From Acetatifactor sp. (GTDB lineage Bacteria > Bacillota > Clostridia > Lachnospirales > Lachnospiraceae), in NCBI GenBank assembly GCA_016290775.1, contig JAEEVF010000001.1:310001-374000 (forward strand): a DNA stretch of 64,000 nucleotides, written 5' to 3'. This document shows, one piece after another, positions 43,229 to 52,606 of the stretch. The position numbers were made by a program, and so were the translations under genes. The notes under the pieces are model-generated. The model was not told the DNA's origin, made no database searches, and was given only the letters and a program-made list of their open reading frames with translations. The first letter of the stretch is position 1. Each line of letters starts with the position of its first letter.

Positions 43229-43705
43229 ATGAATAGCAATCTTGTGGATTCAAAGGAAGAACGGGGAAAGAAGCTCCGCGGAAGGATGCAAAGAGACATC
43301 GTCATAGAGCGGCTCCGCGCAAAGGGGTGTCGCATCACGAAACAGCGGCTCATGCTCCTGGACATCATCTTGGAAGAGGAATGCGCGAGCTGTAAGGAGA
43401 TTTTCTACAAGGCCTCCAAAATGGATAAAGGGATCGGCACGGCCACGGTTTATCGAATGATCAACATGCTTGAGGAGATTGGAGCAATCAACCGAAAGAA
43501 CATGTACCGGATTGCGTGCGGTGAGACCTGCAGCCTGCAGAACGCCTGCGTGATCGAGTTCGAGGACAACACGATCTTGGAACTGTCTGCGAAGAACTGG
43601 AATAAGGTGATACAAACGGGGCTTAAGGAATGCGGATATGCCAGCGGACGGACGATCAAAAGCGTGACCGCCACGGCATGCAACTGCGAAGAATGCACGA
43701 ATTAA
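43229..43705 (+). CDS. Fur-family transcriptional regulator
   Basis: The 158-aa protein carries the Fur winged helix (RLRAKGCRITKQRLMLLDIIL, GTATVYRMINMLEEIGAI) but the dimerisation half is unusual: the canonical HHDH metal motif is absent and a Cys-rich stretch (CGETCSLQNAC) and a C-terminal CNCEEC are present instead. It may therefore sense a different metal or oxidation state from classical Fur. GGGAGG lies upstream. The gene has its own promoter with two operators of the iron-type palindrome. Confidence 0.87.
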   Translation: MNSNLVDSKEERGKKLRGRMQRDIVIERLRAKGCRITKQRLMLLDIILEEECASCKEIFYKASKMDKGIGTATVYRMINMLEEIGAINRKNMYRIACGETCSLQNACVIEFEDNTILELSAKNWNKVIQTGLKECGYASGRTIKSVTATACNCEECTN

Positions 43706-43769
43706 AGGGGTGCGAGACACTTATAATGAAAAAAAAAGAGCAACAGATGCGCGAAACAATGAAATCTTC

Positions 43770-43798
43770 TTTACTTTTGATGGCTCATCACTTATAAT
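43770..43798 (+). promoter_or_regulatory. Likely promoter of the Tp47-like gene
   Basis: TTTACT (43770-43775), 17 bp, TATAAT (43793-43798). The -35 is weak. Confidence 0.55.
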
Positions 43799-43805
43799 TC
43801 ACCGT

Positions 43806-43833
43806 GTTGGCCAACAAGTTAGACATTACTAAC
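43806..43833. promoter_or_regulatory. Operator of the Tp47-like gene
   Basis: GTTAGACATTACTAAC at 43818-43833 has perfect arms and lies just downstream of the likely start site. Directly before it, GTTGGCCAAC (43806-43815) is a closely spaced palindrome with related half-sites. Confidence 0.75.
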
Positions 43834-43859
43834 CCATGCATCAAAAAGGAGATTATGAA

Positions 43860-45275
43860 ATGAAAAAGAAGATTTGTTGTTTGATCCTGTCCGCGGTTTT
43901 GGCATTTTCCATAAGCGCCTGCGGGGAGAACGCTTCGGAGAATGCCGGCGCATCCTCTTCTTCGGACAGTGTTGTTTCGAAAGAGACTTCCGTGGATGCT
44001 TCCTCGGATCAGCCTGTTTCGATCATAGAAGCAAAAGAAGAAACCTATGTTCTTATGAACATCCCTTATGGCGAGTTCTTCGCGGCTGAATTTGAGGGCG
44101 GCGAGAACGTGGATGCCGTTACCAGCGCCACTATGAACAAGGCGGCAAATGAGAAATTAACGGGAGGGACCTATCATTTAGAGGACAATAGTAAGATCCT
44201 CGGAGTTTCCTATCCCGTATTGGTGAGTGATAAATCACAGCTGGACGAGTCAAAAAAGGTGGCTGATGAAGCAGCGCTTTATGCGGCTGCGGACTACTCC
44301 TACTTGGAGCTTTCGGAAGCGCCTGAATACTACAAGGAGCTAAGCGTTGACACGGCTGGAAAGTACGCGTTTGGCAAGTCTGAAGGTAAGTCGGAAGAGA
44401 TCTTAGGCGATACCGCAAAGGTTGACTCCGCAACCCGATGGGGAGATTATCAGATCGATCTTGATCAGTCCCTTTCCGAGCTTACCGTGTTTGCGGCAAG
44501 CATTCACACGACGGACGGCAAGACCTATGGCTTCCGCGCGCTGGAGAATGTCTGGAGAGGCTTTGAGATCGCGTTTGCGACGACAGAAGAGTACAAGGAG
44601 CCTCACGGGAACACTGTTGTTTACGAGCCCTATGTGGATCTCCCTGGAAAGACCGTGGATGAAGTTACACTCTACACGACTTCCGGCGTGAAGAAGGCAA
44701 ATGTTTCGCTTTACCTTCCGCTGAAATTCAAGAATACCGTGAGCGTTGCGGATGCAAAGGTAAACGAAAAGAGCACTTCCGTTTCACTGGAAGGCTATCC
44801 TTCGGAATATGAATTCGCATACGAAGTAACCGGCGCAAGCGATGACATTACTTGCGACGGGAAGACGATTTCCTGGGGAAGCGCTATTCCTGGTTCTTAC
44901 ACGCTGAAAGTCAGCGATACGTCGGGCGTATATGCTCCTTACAGCACAACCTTCACGCTTTCCACGGACAAGGCAGTTGCGGTAGCCGCAGAGGATGGAG
45001 TCAAGAAGGCAAAGGATGCATCCGATGCCGAGTTTGAAGCATTTCTCAAAAACATTTCGGGCTATGTCGTTAATGGTACGGAAGTTGCAGGCTCCGGCAA
45101 GCGTGGCGTCAAGATCATCGGGCAGGACGGCTTGGCAGACAAGACCTTGAGCAACGTGTTCAGCGAGGTCGGAGAATATGAGGTTGTCATCAAGTCAACC
45201 GGTTTCCCGAATGCTACCATCAAGGTGAACGTGACCGAGGTTGCTACGGAAGAGAACAAGGGAAATAACAAATAA
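43860..45275 (+). CDS. Tp47-like lipoprotein
   Basis: The 471-aa product has a lipoprotein signal (lipobox SISAC) and then a domain starting YVLMNIPYGEFFAAEF with VDAVTSATMNKA, matching the N-terminal domain of the Treponema Tp47 family (PF14889-type); later segments resemble its Ig-like parts. The C-terminal ~90 residues form another beta domain ending in VTEVATEENKGNNK. Tp47 was described as a penicillin-binding protein, but in gut Firmicutes the role is unclear. The start ATG 43860 has AAGGAG 8 bp upstream. It is followed by the FMN-type membrane protein, suggesting a surface iron or electron-transfer function. Confidence 0.75.
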   Translation: MKKKICCLILSAVLAFSISACGENASENAGASSSSDSVVSKETSVDASSDQPVSIIEAKEETYVLMNIPYGEFFAAEFEGGENVDAVTSATMNKAANEKLTGGTYHLEDNSKILGVSYPVLVSDKSQLDESKKVADEAALYAAADYSYLELSEAPEYYKELSVDTAGKYAFGKSEGKSEEILGDTAKVDSATRWGDYQIDLDQSLSELTVFAASIHTTDGKTYGFRALENVWRGFEIAFATTEEYKEPHGNTVVYEPYVDLPGKTVDEVTLYTTSGVKKANVSLYLPLKFKNTVSVADAKVNEKSTSVSLEGYPSEYEFAYEVTGASDDITCDGKTISWGSAIPGSYTLKVSDTSGVYAPYSTTFTLSTDKAVAVAAEDGVKKAKDASDAEFEAFLKNISGYVVNGTEVAGSGKRGVKIIGQDGLADKTLSNVFSEVGEYEVVIKSTGFPNATIKVNVTEVATEENKGNNK

Positions 45276-45299
45276 AAACATTCGAAAGGATGGATTGCC

Positions 45300-46442
45300 A
45301 TGGTATTTGTGATCGCAATACTCACGGCGGCATTGTTTGTCCTTGCGTTTGAAAAACCGCTGAAGAAACATCCTACGCCATTCTGCTTGATCGCGGCGGG
45401 ATTGTCCCTGGTCGTTGTCATTGTCAGATGTCTTGGAATCACCTTTGGCGGTTTTTTTGGCACTTACGTTTTCCCACTGATCGGGAACGCATCACTTGGA
45501 GCGGCCTTCTTTGTCCTTGTGATGTATGCCAACACTTTTAAGAACGGATCGGAGGCAATTAAGCTCTTAATGCCCCTGCGGGGAGAGTTGTCCATCCTTG
45601 CCTCGATCCTGACGCTGGGACACATTGTCGCATACGGGATAACCTATCTCCCAAAACTTTTTACCGCACCTTCAAAGCTAAAGCCCGTGATCCTGGTCGC
45701 CGTCATATTCTCCTTGATCATGGTGGCGGTATTGCTGCCGCTGTTTGTCACGTCGTTTCCGAAGATCCGGCGCAAGATGAAAGCACTCAAGTGGAAGAAG
45801 CTGCAACGCTTTGCCTATGCGTTCTACGCACTGATCTATCTTCACGTGATCCTGTTCAACGTAAGCGGCGCGCTCCGCGGATCGGAGCGTCAGGTTCTGA
45901 ACTTGGCGGTATACTCCGTTGTTTTCCTCTGGTACCTTGTCAGCAGGCTTAGCAAGGCATATGCCATGAAACATAAGGAATTTGATCTTAACAGGGTGAG
46001 ATATGTTTCTCTGGTTCTGGTATTGTTCTTGTCATTTGGCCTTTATGGAATGCTGAAGAATGGCGTGTCACTGGAAGAAGAGCAAACCGCCAAAAAGGTT
46101 ACGGAGGTCGCAATGACCGATGCTCAAGTTCAAAAAGAGGAGGCACCCGCCGAAGAAGTCCAGACGGAAGCTGTGACAGACGGCTGCTACCAGGCGACTA
46201 CGTTCGGCTACGAGGGCAACATTACCATTGAGATCGTTGTAAAGGATGGCGCAGTAAGCTCAGTCTATTTCACAAACTATGAGGACGATGAGGAATATAA
46301 AGCATTCTCTGACGGATTGCTCGAAGAGATCATAAAGGATCCGCTTGGAGAAGTAGATGCCGTAAGCGGTGCGACGTTTTCCACAAAGGCCGTGATCGAA
46401 GCTTATGACAAGGCATTAAAGCAGGCGGGCATCAATCGGTAG
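45300..46442 (+). CDS. Ferric-reductase-like membrane protein with covalent FMN-binding domain
   Basis: The N-terminal half (about residues 1-240) has six or so hydrophobic helices and looks like the ferric reductase/MsrQ-type transmembrane domain, with His residues in LGHIVAYG and YLHVILFN positioned for heme. A linker leads to an extracytoplasmic FMN-binding domain (about 298-378) with DAVSGATFST, the Thr-flavinylation motif used by ApbE. This fits electron transfer across the membrane to external iron. No apbE is in the window. The gene follows the Tp47-like gene by 24 bp and probably shares its operator. Confidence 0.83.
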   Translation: MVFVIAILTAALFVLAFEKPLKKHPTPFCLIAAGLSLVVVIVRCLGITFGGFFGTYVFPLIGNASLGAAFFVLVMYANTFKNGSEAIKLLMPLRGELSILASILTLGHIVAYGITYLPKLFTAPSKLKPVILVAVIFSLIMVAVLLPLFVTSFPKIRRKMKALKWKKLQRFAYAFYALIYLHVILFNVSGALRGSERQVLNLAVYSVVFLWYLVSRLSKAYAMKHKEFDLNRVRYVSLVLVLFLSFGLYGMLKNGVSLEEEQTAKKVTEVAMTDAQVQKEEAPAEEVQTEAVTDGCYQATTFGYEGNITIEIVVKDGAVSSVYFTNYEDDEEYKAFSDGLLEEIIKDPLGEVDAVSGATFSTKAVIEAYDKALKQAGINR

Positions 46443-46512
46443 AAAGGCCGCAGATGGTGCGAAGAAATAATAATACAGTGGCTTTTCAAAAGTGATGAAG
46501 GAGGAAGAATCC

Positions 46513-46764
46513 ATGATCAAAACAACGTTGAAGATCAATGGCATGGCGTGTTCCATGTGTGAGGCACACGTGAATGACGTGATCCGCAGGGTCGTGCCAG
46601 GAGCGAAGTCCGTAAAGAGTTCTCATGCAAAGGGAGAGAGCAGTTTTCTTTCCGAGTCGGAGCCAAACGCTGATGCTCTTAAGGATGAGATCGCAAAGAC
46701 GGGATATGAAGTCGTTCTCGTAAAGATGGAATCTGCGCAAAAGAAGAGATTTGGGCTCTTTTAA
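46513..46764 (+). CDS. Heavy-metal-associated (HMA) domain protein
   Basis: The 83-aa protein has the HMA signature KINGMACSMCEAHV with CxxC, and the ferredoxin-like pattern ending in TGYEVVLV. Such proteins carry copper or other soft metals or serve as P-type ATPase partners. ATG 46513 has GAAGGAGG 8 bp upstream; the earlier ATG 46492 is not needed. It sits between the flavinylated reductase and the enolase leader. Confidence 0.85.
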   Translation: MIKTTLKINGMACSMCEAHVNDVIRRVVPGAKSVKSSHAKGESSFLSESEPNADALKDEIAKTGYEVVLVKMESAQKKRFGLF

Positions 46765-46789
46765 TGAGAAAATAGACTCGATAAAGCCC

Positions 46790-46818
46790 TTGATTTTGAA
46801 GGCGGAATTGGATATAAT
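46790..46818 (+). promoter_or_regulatory. Promoter of the candidate small RNA/leader before enolase
   Basis: TTGATT (46790-46795), 17 bp, TATAAT (46813-46818). Confidence 0.75.
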
Positions 46819-46825
46819 ATCCATG

Positions 46826-46841
46826 GTTAGTAAAAACTAAC
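46826..46841. promoter_or_regulatory. Perfect operator at the start site of the candidate small RNA
   Basis: GTTAGTAAAAACTAAC, identical to the copy at 62067. It covers the expected start of transcription (about 46825). Confidence 0.8.
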
Positions 46842-46912
46842 TACCTTTGAAAACTCATGTGAAGGCCAAGGACATCGGAGGGGTGCCGCCCTCCGGTGCG
46901 ACCGGGTCGCCC

Positions 46913-46938
46913 ATTAGGCTTTATGCCTATTTTTTTTT
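46913..46938 (+). terminator. Terminator-like hairpin in the leader before enolase
   Basis: A short 5-bp stem (46915-46919 with 46925-46929) followed by nine T. The stem is weak but the T tract is strong. Confidence 0.6.
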
Positions 46939-46966
46939 GCGAATGCGGTTCTGAATGGCCAAGTGA

Positions 46967-48307
<1,341 letters not shown>

Positions 48308-48385
48308 TCAATCTGCTCCTAATGCGTAAACTGAACCGCGTGAGTCAGGCGGAAGTTTTAAAGAACAGAGAATAGAAGAGCAATC

Positions 48386-48417
48386 AAAAAGCCTGCTGTT
48401 AGGTCAGCAGGCTTTTT
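48386..48417. terminator. Bidirectional terminator between eno and the tetR gene
   Basis: AAAAAGCCTGCTG pairs with CAGCAGGCTTTTT around a short loop. It serves eno on the + strand and the convergent TetR gene on the - strand. Confidence 0.9.
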
Positions 48418-49013
48418 ATGATGGAGATGGTTTCTTGTCTCATGAAGTCTTGATCTAGATGATCAACGATGGGATTCATGCAGGCATGGCAGAAATCTTC
48501 AATAATGTCGATTGCCATTTTGGTTTTCTCAAGGGCATGTTCTGGTTTCGCGCTTTTCTGCACATAAATCTCTGCGATGGAGGCATAGGTCTTTTCCCAA
48601 TACTTATTGGTAGTTGCCGCAATTTCCGGATCGCTGTGGTATAGACCTTCCAACTCCTCGTGGATCACCCATGCCTGTTTGTGATAATCCAAAAGAAAGT
48701 CAAATAAGGTATTGAAGAAGTCTTCGAAGTTGCCTTCCGTGACAGTGGCGAATTTCTCCGTAATACCCTCGTACAGAGCGTTGGCGTGCTGATCCAATGC
48801 GATCAGAAGGATGTCTTTTTTGTCTTTGAAATAGTGATAAACAATGCCTGTCGAGAGACCGGCCGCCTTCGCAATGTCATCGGTGGTCACGTTGTGATAG
48901 CCTTCTTTCAGCATCAACATCGAACCGACTTCCAATATTTTGTTTCTGGTTTCTATAGAGCGCTTTTGTTTCGGCTTGTTAACGGGCTTGTCTCGCTTTG
49001 TACTTTTCGCCAT
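48399..49013 (-). CDS. TetR-family transcriptional regulator
   Basis: The 204-aa protein has the TetR helix-turn-helix (NKILEVGSMLMLKEGYHNVTTDDIAKAAGLSTGIVYHYFKDKKDILL). The C-terminal ligand domain is not assigned. Start ATG at 49013 (minus strand) has GGAGGG 4 bp upstream. It is divergent to the ABC transporter genes at 49267, and palindromes between the two genes are likely its operators. It probably controls that transporter. Confidence 0.88.
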   Translation of the reverse strand: MAKSTKRDKPVNKPKQKRSIETRNKILEVGSMLMLKEGYHNVTTDDIAKAAGLSTGIVYHYFKDKKDILLIALDQHANALYEGITEKFATVTEGNFEDFFNTLFDFLLDYHKQAWVIHEELEGLYHSDPEIAATTNKYWEKTYASIAEIYVQKSAKPEHALEKTKMAIDIIEDFCHACMNPIVDHLDQDFMRQETISIIKSLLT

Positions 49014-49107
49014 GGTTCCCTCCAAGGTTTCTAAGTTTCCATAGGTGCTACTTCTATTTAAGCACATGAGGAAGAAGTTTGGCAATACAAAAAAAGTGAA
49101 AAAAATC

Positions 49108-49172
49108 TCAATTTTTCACCCGGAAAAAGTTGAGAAATTGTTCAATATTTACAAAATTGAGAAAAACCTCAA
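49108..49172. promoter_or_regulatory. Candidate TetR operators in the divergent intergenic region
   Basis: TTGAGAAAAACCTCAA (49157-49172) is a palindrome, and CTCAATTTTT...AAAGTTGAG (about 49108-49134) is a second, wider one with the same TTGAG/CTCAA half-sites. Both lie upstream of the ABC promoter. Confidence 0.6.
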
Positions 49173-49179
49173 TATTTCA

Positions 49180-49208
49180 TTGACAAAGCGAGACTGGAAT
49201 CATAGAAT
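49180..49208 (+). promoter_or_regulatory. Promoter of the FtsX-type ABC transporter operon
   Basis: TTGACA (49180-49185), 17 bp, TAGAAT (49203-49208). Confidence 0.78.
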
Positions 49209-49217
49209 GAAACAAGA

Positions 49218-49233
49218 GTAAGACATAGCTAAC
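49218..49233. promoter_or_regulatory. Iron-type operator, one mismatch, before the ABC transporter operon
   Basis: GTAAGACATAGCTAAC differs from the consensus arms at one base. It lies just after the expected transcription start, so the operon may answer to both TetR and the metal regulator. Confidence 0.6.
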
Positions 49234-49266
49234 TCAAATCATAAATGACAGATAAGGAGACGGCAT

Positions 49267-49989
49267 ATGACAAGAAAAAAAGATGGAAAAAAGATTGTGG
49301 AATTCAAGGACGTGATCAAGCGATACGGCCAGGGAGAAGGCGCACAGTTGGCGAATGATCATGTGAACTTTACGATTGAAGAAGGCGAGTTTGTCGTTAT
49401 CCTGGGACAGTCCGGTGCCGGAAAATCCACGGTTTTGAACATGCTGGGCGGAATGGACATACCTACCTCAGGAATAGTGGAAGTAGCGGGAGAGAAGGTT
49501 TCGTCAATGAATGATAAGCAGTTATCTAAGTATCGTGCGGATGTGGTAGGATTCATTTTTCAGTTCTACAACCTGCTTCCGTCCCTGACAGCCTATGAGA
49601 ACGTGGCGTTGGTCAAGAACATTGTGAAAGATGCCAAGGATCCCATGGAAATGTTAAAGGCAGTTGGCTTAGAGGGACATCGGAACAAATTTCCCGCGCA
49701 GATGTCCGGAGGAGAACAACAGCGTGTTTCCATCGCCAGAGCGCTCGCAAAGGATCCGAAGATCATACTGGGCGATGAGCCTACCGGAGCCCTGGATTCC
49801 GAGACTGGCGTCATCGTATTGGAACTCCTGCAGAAGCTTTGTTGGGAGCAGGATAAGACCGTGATACTTGTAACCCACAATGCGGATATCGCGAAATGTG
49901 CGGACAAGGTGATCCGCATGAAAAACGGTAAGGTGAGGGAGATTCGGATCAATGAAAATCCCGTGCCCGTAAGGGAGGTTGAGTGGTAA
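49267..49989 (+). CDS. ABC transporter ATPase, LolD/MacB type
   Basis: The 240-aa ATPase has Walker A GQSGAGKST, the FQFYNLLPSLTAYENV Q-loop region, signature MSGGEQQRVSIARAL and Walker B IILGDEPTGALD, typical of the FtsE/LolD/MacB class. The following gene encodes its large FtsX-type permease and overlaps by 1 bp. In Firmicutes such pairs are often drug, peptide or lipoprotein-handling systems; substrate unknown. Confidence 0.92.
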   Translation: MTRKKDGKKIVEFKDVIKRYGQGEGAQLANDHVNFTIEEGEFVVILGQSGAGKSTVLNMLGGMDIPTSGIVEVAGEKVSSMNDKQLSKYRADVVGFIFQFYNLLPSLTAYENVALVKNIVKDAKDPMEMLKAVGLEGHRNKFPAQMSGGEQQRVSIARALAKDPKIILGDEPTGALDSETGVIVLELLQKLCWEQDKTVILVTHNADIAKCADKVIRMKNGKVREIRINENPVPVREVEW

Positions 49990-52469
49990 TGCTTTATCGG
50001 AAAATGTTGAGAGAACTTCGGGGAAACTTCGGACAGTTTCTTTCGATTTTTATCTTGTCCATGCTCGCCGTCATGCTCTTTGCGTCCATGAAGGCAAGCA
50101 ATATCAGTGCATATCGAAAGCAAGCGGACATGTATCGGGTGACTAATACCGCGGATGGTTGGATCTATGGTGAGGGCTTTGGCGAGGAACAACTTGAGAA
50201 AATCCGCGACATGAAGGAGGTGGGGGATGCGCAGCGTCGCATGCATATTACGGCGAGCGCTAAGGAACACGATCAGGCACAGCTGGAAGTCTATCTGATG
50301 GACGAGGCAATTGTCTCAAAACCTTATTATGTTTCGGGTGCGCCCTTTGATCCTTCTAAGGAGAACGCCATTTGGCTGTCTGAAAGTTTTGCCAAAGCAT
50401 GGGACTTAAAGGTTGGAGATGAGTTTACTTTTATCTATCGAGGACTTGAGATCACCAAGAGAATCGCGGGCATCATCGTGGCACCGGAATGGCAGTATAT
50501 GAAGGCCGATAAGGATCTTGACGTCATCACAAAAAATATCTGTGTGATTTATATGGCATATCGTGAGTTTCCCGCGAAGGATTATGTGAAAAGCTTGATC
50601 GAGAAGGGAGATCTCACGCTTGAAGATGCGGCTGAGCATTCGGAACTGGTAAGAGATAAACTGGAGGCACTTGAGAAATTCGGCATCTCAAAGGATGACG
50701 TTACGACCGAGCAACTGTTGAAGATGGTTGATGAGATCGACGAGGAGAAAATCCAAAAGATGCTGCCCTATACGGAGATCGCGTTTACGACGAATGGATT
50801 TGACGTAAAAGGACTGGAAGAAAAGATTTCTGACGTTTTAGAGGGAGACTATGCCGTACTGTGTGATCGAAGCAACATAAGCGGCATCAAGGTGATGGAC
50901 GATGAACTTGCGCAGCATGACCAATTTGCCGTGAGCTTTCCCGTGGTGTTCATAGCGATCGCACTTCTTGTGATCATGACAAGCATGAATCGTATTGTAT
51001 CTCAGCAACGTACGCAGATAGGTACGCTTTCCGCACTGGGCATGAAGAGAGGAAGAATCGTAGCGCATTATCTTAGCTATAGTTTTTGGGTATCGCTTCT
51101 TGGTTCCATAGCAGGACTTTTTGTCGGAACCTATCTCCTGGGAGATTTTATCGCACGGATTTTTCGCGAGTGGTATTTCATTCCTGGTTGGACGGTAGAA
51201 ATGGACTGGAGTTTTGCGCTTGTTGTTGTCTTGATCGTTGGCGCATGCACCGGAGCGACTTATTTTAGTTGCCATAAGGTTATGGACGTGAAGCCTGCGG
51301 AAAGCCTAAGACCCGCGGCTCCAAAAGCAGGTAAAGCAATCTTTCTCGAAAAACTCCCAATATGGAACAAACTTGGCTTTGATGCGCAGTATAACTTGAG
51401 AGACGTTTTTCGTAGCAAACTGAGGGCATTGATGGGAGTGCTTGGTACGGCAGCCGGAATGATGATGATGGTTGCAGCATTTGCATCACTCACGACAATT
51501 CAAAATGCATCTGATTGGACCTTTGAGAAGTTACAGAACTTTAAGACGCAGATTGACCTTGACGGAGACGTGGACATAGAGCAGGCGCAGGCGCTTCGTG
51601 ACCTTGTGGATGGGGAACTGGTTCAAACTGTTGCAGTTGAGATTGCTTCGCAAGAAAAGGCTAAGGCAGGAGAACGTAAATCGACCGTTTTGGTTGTTAC
51701 AGAAGGGCGAGAACTGTTCAGACTGACAGACGAAAAGCAGAAACTGATCCAATTAAAGCCAGGAACGATCGCAATTACGAAAAAGCTAGCCGAAGCCTTT
51801 GGACTAAAAGTCGGTGATACGGTTTATTGGCATCTATACGAAAAGAATGAATGGCACGAGGCAAAGATCGGTACGATCAACAGAAATCCCAGTTTGCAGG
51901 GCATTACCATGCTGCGTGAAGACTTTGAAAAGACTGGTGAGAAGTATCTTCCTACAGTGCTTTATACCCAAGAAACGGCTCCGGGAGAGAACGTGAAAAA
52001 GGCAAGCGGCGTATTGGCCGTTCATGATGACGCAGATTTGCACCAAAGCTTTGACATTATGATGCAAATGATCTACTTGGTTCTCGGCGTGTTCATGATC
52101 TTTGCAACGGTTCTTCCAATCGTTGTGTTATATAACAGCGGGAACCTGTCTTTTAATGAACGGATCAAGGAATTTGCAACGCTGAAAGTTTTGGGATTTC
52201 AGACAGGCGCGATCCGAAGACTGTTGTCCTTACAAAACCTATGGCTATCCTTGATCGGCATTGTTTTAGGAGCGCCTTTGGGAATTAAGCTTTTGCAATA
52301 CATGTTTGACTCAAACGGAGACAGCATGGATTATCAAGTGGCCGCCGGTGCTATGGAATATGCCGTATCTGGTGCGTTTGTGTTAGTCATTTCAGTGCTG
52401 GTCGGATTCCTTTTCCAAAAGAAGATCCGCAAGCTTGACATGGTGGAAACCCTTAAGGGAATCGAATAA
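49989..52469 (+). CDS. FtsX-like ABC transporter permease
   Basis: The 826-aa protein has a first helix near the start (FLSIFILSMLAVMLFASMKA), a large extracytoplasmic domain (about 45-310), three helices (about 313-440), a second outward domain (about 500-690) and three more helices to the end, the duplicated FtsX/MacB-like layout. Start ATG 49989 overlaps the ATPase stop; GTG 49983 is possible. GGGAGG lies 10 bp upstream of the ATG. Its function is transport of an unknown substrate or mechanotransmission. Confidence 0.9.
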   Translation: MLYRKMLRELRGNFGQFLSIFILSMLAVMLFASMKASNISAYRKQADMYRVTNTADGWIYGEGFGEEQLEKIRDMKEVGDAQRRMHITASAKEHDQAQLEVYLMDEAIVSKPYYVSGAPFDPSKENAIWLSESFAKAWDLKVGDEFTFIYRGLEITKRIAGIIVAPEWQYMKADKDLDVITKNICVIYMAYREFPAKDYVKSLIEKGDLTLEDAAEHSELVRDKLEALEKFGISKDDVTTEQLLKMVDEIDEEKIQKMLPYTEIAFTTNGFDVKGLEEKISDVLEGDYAVLCDRSNISGIKVMDDELAQHDQFAVSFPVVFIAIALLVIMTSMNRIVSQQRTQIGTLSALGMKRGRIVAHYLSYSFWVSLLGSIAGLFVGTYLLGDFIARIFREWYFIPGWTVEMDWSFALVVVLIVGACTGATYFSCHKVMDVKPAESLRPAAPKAGKAIFLEKLPIWNKLGFDAQYNLRDVFRSKLRALMGVLGTAAGMMMMVAAFASLTTIQNASDWTFEKLQNFKTQIDLDGDVDIEQAQALRDLVDGELVQTVAVEIASQEKAKAGERKSTVLVVTEGRELFRLTDEKQKLIQLKPGTIAITKKLAEAFGLKVGDTVYWHLYEKNEWHEAKIGTINRNPSLQGITMLREDFEKTGEKYLPTVLYTQETAPGENVKKASGVLAVHDDADLHQSFDIMMQMIYLVLGVFMIFATVLPIVVLYNSGNLSFNERIKEFATLKVLGFQTGAIRRLLSLQNLWLSLIGIVLGAPLGIKLLQYMFDSNGDSMDYQVAAGAMEYAVSGAFVLVISVLVGFLFQKKIRKLDMVETLKGIE

Positions 52470-52522
52470 AAGCGATAGTTGATCAAAAATAATCAAGTAA
52501 CGGGATTTGGCCACAAAGTGGC

Positions 52523-52581
52523 TTGACAAGCATAAGCGAACAGTGTACTCTAACCATGTTGTTGGCGTACACTGTTCGCTT
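52523..52581 (+). promoter_or_regulatory. Promoter and long inverted repeat of the second tetR gene
   Basis: TTGACA (52523-52528), 17 bp, TACTCT (52546-52551). A perfect 15-bp inverted repeat (52534-52548 and 52567-52581) with an 18-nt spacer spans the -10 and start region. It is likely the autoregulatory TetR operator; as RNA it could also form a hairpin. Confidence 0.7.
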
Positions 52582-52606
52582 TGACTTTGGAGAAAGGAGA
52601 GGAAGG

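Larger units (their letters stand above)
46825..46938 (+). ncRNA. Candidate small RNA or attenuated leader, about 114 nt
   Basis: A strong promoter and operator are followed by no gene but by a compact structured stretch: a G/C-rich hairpin (CATCGGAGGG with CCCTCCGGTG, about 46873-46896), a second small hairpin (GCGAC/GTCGC, about 46898-46910) and a terminator-like TAGGC/GCCTA stem with T9 (46915-46938). This would be an operator-controlled transcript ending before enolase. It could be a regulatory RNA comparable in role to RyhB or FsrA, or a leader that attenuates eno. No family recognised. Confidence 0.5.
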
